Assembly: GCA_001970955.1 (NCBI GenBank)
Contig: MPUH01000209.1
Coordinates: 17,426 to 81,425, forward strand
Source of the DNA: Stentor coeruleus
Taxonomy: Eukaryota > Ciliophora > Heterotrichea > Heterotrichida > Stentoridae
Direction: 5' to 3'
DNA length: 64,000 bases
The translations under genes were made by a program, and so were the position numbers. Below are positions 52,947 to 62,116 of this stretch, piece by piece; within the stretch, counting starts at the first letter, position 1, and each line of letters opens with the position of its first letter. A model generated the notes under the pieces. The model was not told where the DNA came from and did not search any database. It saw nothing but the letters and a program-made list of their open reading frames with translations.

Positions 52947-53143
52947 TTTTATTATGAGTATTAAGGTTTTATTAGTATAAGATTTATGGATTTATATGAG
53001 AAATTATTGAGATTATATTTTGATGTGTTTAGAGGGTTTAAATTACAATAAAATTAATAAAAATCTCAAAAAAAGCATCAAGAATTAAAAGTAATAAAAA
53101 AATACATATAAAAACATCTTATAAAATGCTATTATTATTAAGT

Positions 53144-55399
53144 TTAATATCCAAAACTATCATACAAAGTTCCTCTCTTTGCAATATACGGACCTTTATA
53201 ATTTTTTTCAAGATCTACCGACATCCTCCTAGCCCCGTTTTTATCTTTTTCAGCTCTTTGTGAATACTCACTATGTTTTTGTTCTGATTTTATATAATCA
53301 TTCATATCAATACTTGGATTTCTATCAAGAATACGATTTGTATACCTCCCGGTAGATATTTGTGGAAAAGCTTGGGTGTTATTAGAAGCTAATGCAGTAA
53401 AATCAGCTTTAAGTTTGTTTATTGTAGTTAATAATAGATTATATTGGTCTACACGGGAATTTTCTTCAGTACGTAATCGGGCTTCAATTGTATAGAGACG
53501 AGCTTCAGTTGGGGTTTTACCTTTGATTACATTAAGGTTCATTGGCAGCCACATTAATTTATCTTTAAGGTCTTTAATCATAAGTTCTAATTCCAGTTTT
53601 TCTGATTTGTTCTTGTATTGTATTGAAATCATATTTTCTTGGAGCTCTTTAGCTTTTTCTTCTAATGATGATATTTTAAGTGAATATTTTTTCAAACTTT
53701 CATCACTATGCATTTTACTTCGAGGGCTATTAAGATTTTCTTCTAAAATACTAAATCCAGTAACATTTTTATCTTCATTTCCTTCCTTATCATTTTTCTC
53801 AACCTTATCTTCTTTTTTACCTTTATCATTATCTCTTAACCTATGTGGCTCTCTATTAATTCTTATAGTTTCTCTCTGATTTTTTTGTGATTCATTTGAT
53901 ATTAATGGTGAATGTCTTCTTTTAAATGATGTATCTTTACCAAGTTGTATAGAATCTTTTGATATTCTTATAGGCTCAACTTCTGTTTCTAAATCATTTA
54001 GTAATTCTGAATTTTTTATATATGCATCTTTAGAAGATAATGAAAAATTCTTAGGGGAAACAGACAAGCCTTGAAATTTATCCATGGCTTGTATTGGTAG
54101 TTTATTTAACGATTTAAGTGCATCTGTATTTATTTGCAAGTCATCAACAATAGGCAAATTTATTTTAATTTTTTCATTTATTTCGTTTTTCACAGTACTT
54201 TTCTCATTGTTTTCATATATATTTTTCAGTTCTTTGACTTTTTCTTCGTTTTCAGTTTTTTTCTTTTCTTTTTTTCTTGCTTTTTTTTCCTGCTTTTTTT
54301 CATTTTTAATTTTTTTCATCTGTTCTTTTTCTCTTTGTTTTCTAGCCATCATCTCTTCTGAGTTTTCCATATTTTGATGAACTTCTTCATATCTTTGTAG
54401 AGCATCTTCTATAGAAAAAATCCTATCTTCTAAATTTTTAGTTTTATCATCAAGATCCTTAGTTTTATCATCAAGGTCCTTAGTTTTATCTTCAAGTTCA
54501 ATTGAGTGTTCTTTTAAATCATATGCTTTATCCTGAAATTCTATATACTTTTCCTCAAAATTATGAGCTCTCAAAAGTACTTCTTTTGAAGATTTCTCTA
54601 CACCAGCAAGTAAAGATATCATATTTTTATGTTTTTCATTAAATTGGCTTTGAAGATTTGTTATACTTTTTTCAATTGCACTTATATTAATCTGCACATT
54701 ATCTAAATCCTCACGTTTTTCTTTCTCAGCATTTCTAAGTAGTTTTTCAAAGCTCATTTGCCTTTCTGTCTGCTGAGCATCTATAACTTGTATATTATTC
54801 CTCAATACTTCAACAAGTTCTTGTAATTTGCTTATATATTTATCATAATTCTCATTACTACTTGTAATTCTGTTGTTAAGAGTGACGATTTCAGGGAAAA
54901 TTATATAATCAGTCATTTCTTTTTTTATACTTGTTCTCAATTCAGAATTCGCTTCTTTGATGTTGTTTTCAACTTCCTGCTTGCCAGGTAAGGATTGTAG
55001 TACTCTTTTCATTACAAACTGTTGTTCTTGCATTATATTAAGCCGAGTATCTGTGGATTTATGTTTAAAATCGAAATCTTCTGAGACTATTTTTTTGAAA
55101 TTACTTATTTCGGTATATAAAGTTTCGATTGAATCACTTATTTGCTTTTTTGTTGATTCTATTTGAGCGTTTAAGGTCGTATTTGTTTGGATGATTTTGA
55201 AATCTGTTTCTTCGAATCGCCTTTGCGTGTTACTGGAATTGATGTTGATTTTCTGGTTGAGTTCTGTTATTTTAGCAGATTGGGAAAATATGCACTTTTT
55301 TATACAGATAACTGCTGATAGAACTGGTTTAGGGATGTTTGGCCATTCACTTGGGTCGAGAAGTTGTAGTAGTTGTAAAGGATCTGTGGTATTTTCCAT
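53144..55399 (-). CDS. Long coiled-coil protein, 751 aa
   Basis: The first ~30 residues (LQLLQLLDPSEWPNIPKPVLSA) look folded. Residues ~40-420 are long coiled coil with a Lys/Glu-rich segment near 350-390. Residues ~420-560 are disordered and charged, and another coiled segment (~565-680) precedes a basic tail. A heptad tandem expansion (TKDLDDK repeated, DNA 54437-54499) sits near residue 310. No motor, kinase or membrane motif is present. Probably structural, with a role in cortex, basal body or nucleus unknown. The leader has AACAATA before the ATG; stop TAA. Confidence 0.8.
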   Translation of the reverse strand: MENTTDPLQLLQLLDPSEWPNIPKPVLSAVICIKKCIFSQSAKITELNQKININSSNTQRRFEETDFKIIQTNTTLNAQIESTKKQISDSIETLYTEISNFKKIVSEDFDFKHKSTDTRLNIMQEQQFVMKRVLQSLPGKQEVENNIKEANSELRTSIKKEMTDYIIFPEIVTLNNRITSSNENYDKYISKLQELVEVLRNNIQVIDAQQTERQMSFEKLLRNAEKEKREDLDNVQINISAIEKSITNLQSQFNEKHKNMISLLAGVEKSSKEVLLRAHNFEEKYIEFQDKAYDLKEHSIELEDKTKDLDDKTKDLDDKTKNLEDRIFSIEDALQRYEEVHQNMENSEEMMARKQREKEQMKKIKNEKKQEKKARKKEKKKTENEEKVKELKNIYENNEKSTVKNEINEKIKINLPIVDDLQINTDALKSLNKLPIQAMDKFQGLSVSPKNFSLSSKDAYIKNSELLNDLETEVEPIRISKDSIQLGKDTSFKRRHSPLISNESQKNQRETIRINREPHRLRDNDKGKKEDKVEKNDKEGNEDKNVTGFSILEENLNSPRSKMHSDESLKKYSLKISSLEEKAKELQENMISIQYKNKSEKLELELMIKDLKDKLMWLPMNLNVIKGKTPTEARLYTIEARLRTEENSRVDQYNLLLTTINKLKADFTALASNNTQAFPQISTGRYTNRILDRNPSIDMNDYIKSEQKHSEYSQRAEKDKNGARRMSVDLEKNYKGPYIAKRGTLYDSFGY
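54437..54499 (-). repeat. 21-nt in-frame tandem repeat (heptad expansion)
   Basis: Three near-identical 21-nt units encode TKDLDDK/TKNLEDR heptads within the coiled coil. Unit length equals one heptad turn, so expansion keeps the coiled-coil register. Confidence 0.8.
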
Positions 55400-56486
55400 T
55401 ATTGTTGATGAGGTTTAGAAATGAAAAGTAGTTTATTTACGTTAATGAATGGGTGTTGAGAAATTGTGCAACTGTGGTTGTGGGTTTTATTAGGATGAAG
55501 AAAATTTTGGTATTTTATGAGGATAAAATTTGTGTTGGGAAATGAGGAAAGTAATTAAAATTTTGTATAAATTATTTTGGGTTTGGTTTAGTTAGTAAAA
55601 ATTATGAAGGCTGTAGGAGGATGATGGGTTTTAGTGTTGTTGATAAAGGATTTATTTTTAAATTACGTTTTATTTTGGTGGGAAGTTTGGAAGGATTTAA
55701 GGTGGGTTATATGGGAAGTTTTTATTATTGTGATATTCTTGGATATGATTTTATAATCAAATATTTTGTATAAAAAGTTAGTAGGTGACTGCAATGCTAA
55801 GCAGAATTTATGAATGGAAGTTGTAGAGGTATTAATAATACTAAAGGAATTAGGTAATAGCCAAAGCATAAATCATCGTAATGGGAATATAAATAAAAAA
55901 AGTAGCTGGTGACATAAATTATAGCTTATGATAATTGATAAAGAGAATTGCAAAACTATACTACTAATAATCTAAGGGTATACTTAAGCATGCAATAAAT
56001 CATTAATTATACCAAATCACAAAAGCCTAACACCCAATTTTCTCCTACCAAAAAAAAAATTTCATTCAACATATACCATTCAATAAAAGCAAAAGCTAAA
56101 ATCATATAATTTAATATAAAAAGCTGATTCTAAACTATAAACATAAATCATCCCAGTATCCAAACCCCAAATCCAATTATAATACCCTCCACCATTATAT
56201 CTTATAACCCCATAATTTCAAAGCCTAATCTATCTTAAATATATACTATACTTCATATAAACATAAACTAAAATTTCCTTTAACTAACATAAAAAAATTT
56301 AAGTTCTAACAGGTAACTTAAACTTTATTAAAAAAATTATATCATATACTAAAACCCTCAGTAATATAAAAACACATATCCAGCCACATTAAAATATAAT
56401 AAACTTCATAGTAATAATCATATTTTTTATATGAGATACTATATAAATTTTAAGAATTTTCATGGATATAAGCTAATAATAAAGCA
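55400..56486. other. Spacer between divergent genes (1.1 kb)
   Basis: G/T-rich and C-poor from 55400 to about 55720, mixed to 55980, then A/C-rich and G-poor to about 56400. The 68-codon frame at 55663-55869 is not convincing. Confidence 0.6.
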
Positions 56487-57914
56487 ATGGGGTGCAACAA
56501 ATCTTTTCCTGCAGAAATAGTCCGTTCGATGCCTGAGGCACAAATCTCTCAAGCTTTCATCCCTAAAAGACAGAAAACTAAACGAGTAATGTCAAAGGAA
56601 GTTGGTTCAATCAATGAGCATTTTAAAATACTTAAAGCTATAGGGACAAACAATTTTGGCACTATGCTTTATGCTCAAGATATCCAAAGCGGGACTTACA
56701 AGGCAATCCGCGAAGTGAACAAATCCTTAGCTAAATATTCCTCAAGCATGCTCGACGAAATCGAAGCTTTAACTGCAATTGATCACCCAAACATTATAAA
56801 AGTTTATCAGACAATTGAAACTTCAATAAATTACTATGTGGTTTTTGAATATTTAGATGGAGGGTCATTGAAATCCAAGATAAAAAGGGCTGGGAATGAA
56901 ATGCTGGTATCAAAATACGCACACGATATAATAGCAGCAGTAAAATATATGCACTTACTTGGGTATATACACTGTAATCTAAGCCCTGAGCATATATTAT
57001 TTACAGATTATGACCCAGACCCAATGCCAAAACTTATACATTTTTCATATGTTCAGAATATACATGATGTACAATATCCTGGTATTAAAAATCTCAGTTA
57101 TGTATATATGTCACCAGAAATAATAAGAAAAAGTTTTAATGAAAAAACAGATATGTGGAGCCTTGGGGTTATAATATATGAACTTTTAGTTGGAAAACAT
57201 CCTTATATGAGTAAAGAAAAACACGATATTATCAAAGAAATCTATAAAGGTGAACTGGATTTCAATAACCCAAACTTCCTCAGTCTCTCTTTTAGTGCTC
57301 AGGATTTCATAAAAAAACTCCTACAATTCAACCCAGAAGAGCGCCTTTCAGCTAAAGATGCACTTATTCACCCATGGCTTGGACTTACAACAAAAGAATA
57401 CTATTTAACATATGAAGCCCTTATGAAACTTAGGAGTTTTAGGGTATTTTTTATATAGATGAGAGGGAATATTTGTCAAGAAATCATCAAAGAAATTAAC
57501 TTGAAAATCGAATTCAAAGAACACGACATAATATCTTTATTTAAACAATTAGACTCAGATTGTGATGGGACTATAAGTAAAGATGAAGTTGTCAAAGCTT
57601 TTTTACAAGTCGGTGTTGATGCTAGTCATGAAATCGACACAATAATGACTAACCTTGACATAGACTTAAGTGGTGCATTAGATTTTACCGAAATCAAAAT
57701 AGCACTTATAGACTGGGAGACTGAATTGACTAAAAAAAACCTAGTAAAAGCATTCAAAACGGAAAATGGGAAAATCTCATTAGATCATCTCAAGCACAAA
57801 TTTAACGAAATTTTACCTCACGAATGGAATGAATTCAGTAAAAAAGTTCAAGTCGAAAACGAACAAGTCACTTTGAAAAGTTTAAAAGCTTATCTTAAAA
57901 CTCATCTAAACTAG
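56487..57914 (+). CDS. CDPK-like protein with catalytically degenerate kinase domain, two exons, 470 aa
   Basis: The N-terminus MGCNKS is a myristoylation/palmitoylation signal. A Ser/Thr-kinase-shaped domain (~45-300) is followed, after removal of the 15-nt in-frame intron at 57444-57458, by a junction helix and EF-hand region, the CDPK order. Loops DSDCDGTISKDE and DIDLSGALDFTE keep full calcium ligands; two further hands are degenerate. Catalytic residues are missing: the VAIK lysine is Arg75 (YKAIREVNKS), HRD is HCN (162-164, LSPEH following) and DFG is HFS (185-187). MSPEII and DMWSLGVIIYELLVGKHPY are kept, so the fold is kinase but phosphotransfer is unlikely. Inferred role: a membrane-anchored calcium-responsive scaffold. 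Stop is TAG, only 14 bases before the next start. Confidence 0.9.
57444..57458 (+). other. 15-nt intron
   Basis: GTATTTTTTATATAG, phase 0, five codons ending in an in-frame TAG. Removal fuses the kinase and EF-hand halves. Confidence 0.9.
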
Positions 57915-57928
57915 TTTAATATATAGTT

Positions 57929-59332
57929 ATGAAGTGGATGAAAGTTCAGAATACTGGGTCGAGTGTAATAAAAGTTAAAAACCATACGGCTGTGTGCTAT
58001 AGCAATGGGGTTTATGTGTATGGGGGTTTTGATGGTATGAAGCACAAAAACTGTTTGAATATTTTTGATTTAACTACACATAGTCTAAACCCGGCTAATA
58101 CTATTGGCGATCTCCCAAGCGGAAGAAATGGCCATACAGCAACTTTACATGTAGGGGATATTTATATAATAGGAGGTTGGAATAGCTCGAATTCTCAAAC
58201 CACTAAAGAAATTTTTGTTTTACACTTAAACACCCTTACATGGGAAAAAATCGACCCAACAGGTGAACCAATGGTTTCATGCAATATGCATTCAGCAAAT
58301 TTGTATAATGAAAAAATCTATGTTTTTAGAGGAGGTGATGGGACTAACTACCTTAATGATTTACACTTTTTTGATATAATAAAAAAGACTTGGAGTTCAG
58401 TTGGCAATAAAGGTTTTCTTCCATCACCAAGAGCGAATCATGCATCAGCAGTTTTTGATAGGTTTTTGTATATTTTTGGTGGATGGAATGGTGTTGATCG
58501 TTTGAATGACATGTTTAAATTCGCCTTTGAAAGTGGAGAATGGGAAAAAGTATGGATGAAAGGGAATATCCCTAGACCCAGAGCTGGGATGAGTCTTAAT
58601 GCAGTAAACCGTGGGGTGTTAATGTTTGGTGGTTCAGGGGTATCATCAGCTAGTTATAACGACTTGTATTTTTTTGATGTTCAAAGTTCAACTTGGACTG
58701 AATGTATAGTTGAAGGTGAAATCCCATCAGCTAGAGCTGGACATACATTAACTTCAATGACATCATTACAACTTGTTCTTGTTGGTGGGTCAAGTGGAAG
58801 TCAATATGCAGAATCTTGGTTTATTTTAGATATTAAACCTGCACCTATTGTACCACAGGTTATGAAACATAAGGAATTAGCTTTTAATGGGTTTTGTAAT
58901 AATCCACAGTTTAGTGATATACAATTTATTATTGAAGATCAGATTGTTTATGCTCATAAGGTTATTATAACACAACTTAGTGAGTATTTATTGTTTATGT
59001 TTACTTCAAAAATGAGAGAAGCTAGTGAACAAACTGTTGAGATTAAAAATATTAGATATCCAGTGTTTATGATTTTATTAAAATATTTGTACTCAGGAGA
59101 ACCGGAGATTGGAGCTGGGACTGAAGGACAGGAAATGAGTGTGGATTTTTTGATTGAGATTCTTCAAGCGGCTGATAGGTTTCTTATTGACCCAATTAGG
59201 ATAAAATGTGAAGTTATTATTTCAGAAAGGGTTAATAAGGAAAATGTATATGATATTGTTAATGCGGTTGAAAACACACGATCAGAGTTTTTGAAAGAAT
59301 ATTGTAGTTGGTTTATTGATGTTAATGATTAG
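57929..59332 (+). CDS. Kelch-repeat / BTB protein, 467 aa
   Basis: Residues ~15-300 contain six kelch blades with the GG...(Y/F)...W signature (YVYGGFDGMKHKNCL, IYIIGGWNSSNSQTT, YIFGGWNGVDRLND, LMFGGSGVSSASYND). A BTB domain follows at ~325-420 (FSDIQFIIEDQIVYAHKVIITQLSEYLLFMFTSKM), then a short BACK-like helix run. Kelch-first, BTB-last is the LZTR1-like order rather than the KLHL order. Such proteins are Cullin-3 substrate adaptors. The start is 14 bases after the preceding stop; Met4 is an alternative start. Stop TAG, no intron. Confidence 0.93.
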   Translation: MKWMKVQNTGSSVIKVKNHTAVCYSNGVYVYGGFDGMKHKNCLNIFDLTTHSLNPANTIGDLPSGRNGHTATLHVGDIYIIGGWNSSNSQTTKEIFVLHLNTLTWEKIDPTGEPMVSCNMHSANLYNEKIYVFRGGDGTNYLNDLHFFDIIKKTWSSVGNKGFLPSPRANHASAVFDRFLYIFGGWNGVDRLNDMFKFAFESGEWEKVWMKGNIPRPRAGMSLNAVNRGVLMFGGSGVSSASYNDLYFFDVQSSTWTECIVEGEIPSARAGHTLTSMTSLQLVLVGGSSGSQYAESWFILDIKPAPIVPQVMKHKELAFNGFCNNPQFSDIQFIIEDQIVYAHKVIITQLSEYLLFMFTSKMREASEQTVEIKNIRYPVFMILLKYLYSGEPEIGAGTEGQEMSVDFLIEILQAADRFLIDPIRIKCEVIISERVNKENVYDIVNAVENTRSEFLKEYCSWFIDVND

Positions 59333-59626
59333 GAATAAAATTATGAGAAGTGATAATTTATTGATTTTTGTTAGAAAATTTGCATTTATGGGAAATGTGT
59401 GAAAAAAATGTTAGATGGCGGATTTTTTATAATTTGAATGGGTTTCTTCTTATTTAGAGCTACTAGAGGATGTGGTTGATTTTGGTTATCTTTGACTTCA
59501 ACCAATTTGGGCTTTGATATTAAATCAGGCTTTTTCATATCAAGTTGACTTAACTACTCCTTAATATGAAAAATCTCTTTTGTTATAATCAGTAAAAAAA
59601 ATCACATAAAAAAGCTTATTAAATAC

Positions 59627-61849
59627 TTAATGCAATATGCTACCAACAATCATATCTTCATTCTTAGAGTAATCAAGATCTTCAAACGATATCATCCCAG
59701 ACTCAGCTATTCTCTCTTGAAACCACGCTGGCGGGGTGATATCTTTTTTTGCAAGTGATTCCCAATTTATATCCTCAAAAAACGCATGTGTTTTTATCTC
59801 ATTTATCGAAAGCCTTTTTTCTGGATTTTTCTGTGTTAGTGCAGTTATCAAATTTTTCGAATTTAACGACATATTGTTAGGGAAATTGATTTTTCCAGTT
59901 GTAATCCTCTTATATAATTTCATAATATTAGTATCATTAAAAGGAAGTTTCCCAGTAATCAATTCATAAAGGCATATCCCAAGACTGTATATATCCGCTG
60001 GTTTCCAAACGCCACTATTATTTATAGTCTCAGGGGCAAGATACCCTGGTGAGCCACAAAATGTATTAGCCAAATTATTTTTATTAGTTTTTTCTCTAGC
60101 AAGGCCGAAATCTCCTAGTTTAACATGATAAGTATCATCAATCAAAATATTCTGAGGCTTTAAATCTCTATATATTATGTCATAAGAATGCAAATATTCA
60201 ATTGCTAATAACACTTCTGCTATATAAATTTTTGCCTGTCTTTCAGGCATTGGTCCTTTTTCAGCTAAGAGTTTAGCTAAATCCCCATAAGGACAGTATT
60301 CAAAAACCATATACACATTATTTGGAGTTTGAAATGCCCAATATAATGGGATAATAAAATTATGTATAATTGATTTGAGGATTTTACATTCAGCGATAAC
60401 ATATTTATATTGATTGCTGCGTTTTAATTCAGTTTTATTTATAGCTTTCAATGCATATCTCTTACCTGAGTTCTTTTTAAGTACTTTAAACACTTTACCA
60501 AACGATCCCTGGCCGACTTCTTCAATGATTTCAAAGCTAGAAAATGATATTGGTTCATTTTGATCTTCATCATCATCTTCCTCAAAGATCTCAGCTTCGA
60601 TATCAAAAAATGACATAATCCTTGTAACTTTGTATTCAGGGTTACTAATTTGTGAATTATTAGTTTGATAATATTTAATAGCATTAAGCAATCTGCATAC
60701 CCAATCACATGATATATCTATATTCTTAGAATAATACTTCAAAGTTTCATCTCTTGTTCTTATATGAACAAAATATTTGTTTTCAACTGAAGTTTCTTCA
60801 ACATTTACTACATCTTGGATTTCATATATTGGGATTCTTATATCAGCATTATGTCCTTGCATAAAACTAACTTTTTTATTATAATGAAGAAAATTCCCTG
60901 TATTTGTATCTAAAACTAAGAAAACTAGCTTATCACGGATTTGCCATGATGAAGACCAATATAATTCCCCACTATGATTCATGATTTTTTCCTTTTCCGA
61001 ATTACTGTATTTATTGAGAAATTCTAACCCGATATACCTTGGGATTATTTCTAATATTGAAGGTTTTGTTGCTAATTGTAAAGCTATATTTCCTTCTTTA
61101 TCTTCAATATATGGTGATGCCCTTGAGTCCATAAGAAGTTTTACAATTTTACTATGTCCATTTAAACATGCCATATGCAAAGCTGTACCTTTTTTTTCTG
61201 TGCATTTGTTCACTTGGATTGTTGGTTGATTTAAAAGAATTTCTGCACAGAGAAGATACCCATGATAAGATGCAAGGATTAAAGGAGTCCATCCATCACG
61301 AGTTTCAAAATTTATTTGCCCACCACAGTTAATTAGGTCTTGAAGTATCCCTGAATGACCACTTGAACATGCATAATGAACACAACTCCATTGTTTGTCA
61401 TCACCTTGATTAACTAAATCAGTGAAGTTTTTTTCTTTATTCTGGGCAATTGAACTCATTGAAAACTCGTTTTTTAATCTAAGGAATTTATCGATAGCAC
61501 TATCTTTACAGTATTTCTGAGCCCTTTGTACCCAGTTATCAAAGTTAGAATTCATATGGGATTTTTGAATTGTTGAAGCTAGTGAGAACTTTGACTCAAT
61601 TCTAGGACTGAGTTCTTCAAGGTATATAACACTAGCTTCAAAGGAATATGAAGAAATTATACGCTCTGGGTCAAGTTTTTCCTATATAAATATCACTATT
61701 GAACCATTAATAATAGCAGATAAAACCTGAGAGTCTTCTGATATCGGAATGCTTTGGCATATGATTTTTTTAATTTCTAAGACTTTATCGTTAAGATTAG
61801 CTTCAAGTTCTAAGGAAACAGGGCCTTTGCGAATTGTAAACTTAATCAT
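59627..61849 (-). CDS. Ubiquitin-like / ankyrin / PH / AGC-kinase protein, two exons, 735 aa
   Basis: The single long frame begins at 61555, but removing a 15-nt intron (61682-61696) extends it upstream to an ATG at 61849. The added 93 residues form a ubiquitin-like fold (MIKFTIRKGPVSLELEANL, KVLEIKKIICQSI). Residues ~125-265 hold four ankyrin repeats (WSCVHYACSSGHSGILQDLI, DGWTPLILASYHG, GTALHMACLNGHSKIVKLL). About 285-395 resembles a PH domain ending in CDWVCRLLNAIKYY. The kinase domain (~435-690) is complete: GQGSFGKV, ALKAINK, YRDLKPQN, GDFGLAR and an AGC-type activation loop NTFCGSPGYLAPE. A short AGC-like tail follows. Expected to be an active, membrane-recruited signalling kinase. Stop TAA. 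Confidence 0.9.
61682..61696 (-). other. 15-nt intron
   Basis: GTGATATTTATATAG on the minus strand, phase 0, the only one here starting GTG rather than GTA. Removal joins the ubiquitin-like exon to the ankyrin-kinase exon. Confidence 0.88.
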
Positions 61850-62116
61850 ATTTGTTTATTACACTGAATAATTATTTTTTTAATAGTCAAAATAGGGATT
61901 TTTAGTATTGGAGAAACTATTCGGTAAATTGCTTAAATTTATTATGTAAAAGACATAAACAATGGAGTTGAGCAAAAAAAATGTTAGACTTGAGGAAATT
62001 TATAAGAAGTTTTTAGTAAAAGGTAAGTAAAATGATAATGAAAATATAAACAAAAAGAGTTATTTTGGAAAAGTGATGTGGCAGTTGGGACTATTGTATG
62101 AAATTTCAATAATAAT

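Noticed and set aside
55663-55869. 68-codon minus-strand frame
   Set aside because: Lies in a composition-biased flank where stops are depleted; no motif.
57890-57940. Fusion of the CDPK-like gene and the Kelch-BTB gene through an intron
   Set aside because: The only GT...TAG segment is 13 nt, not 15, and its removal does not join the two frames.
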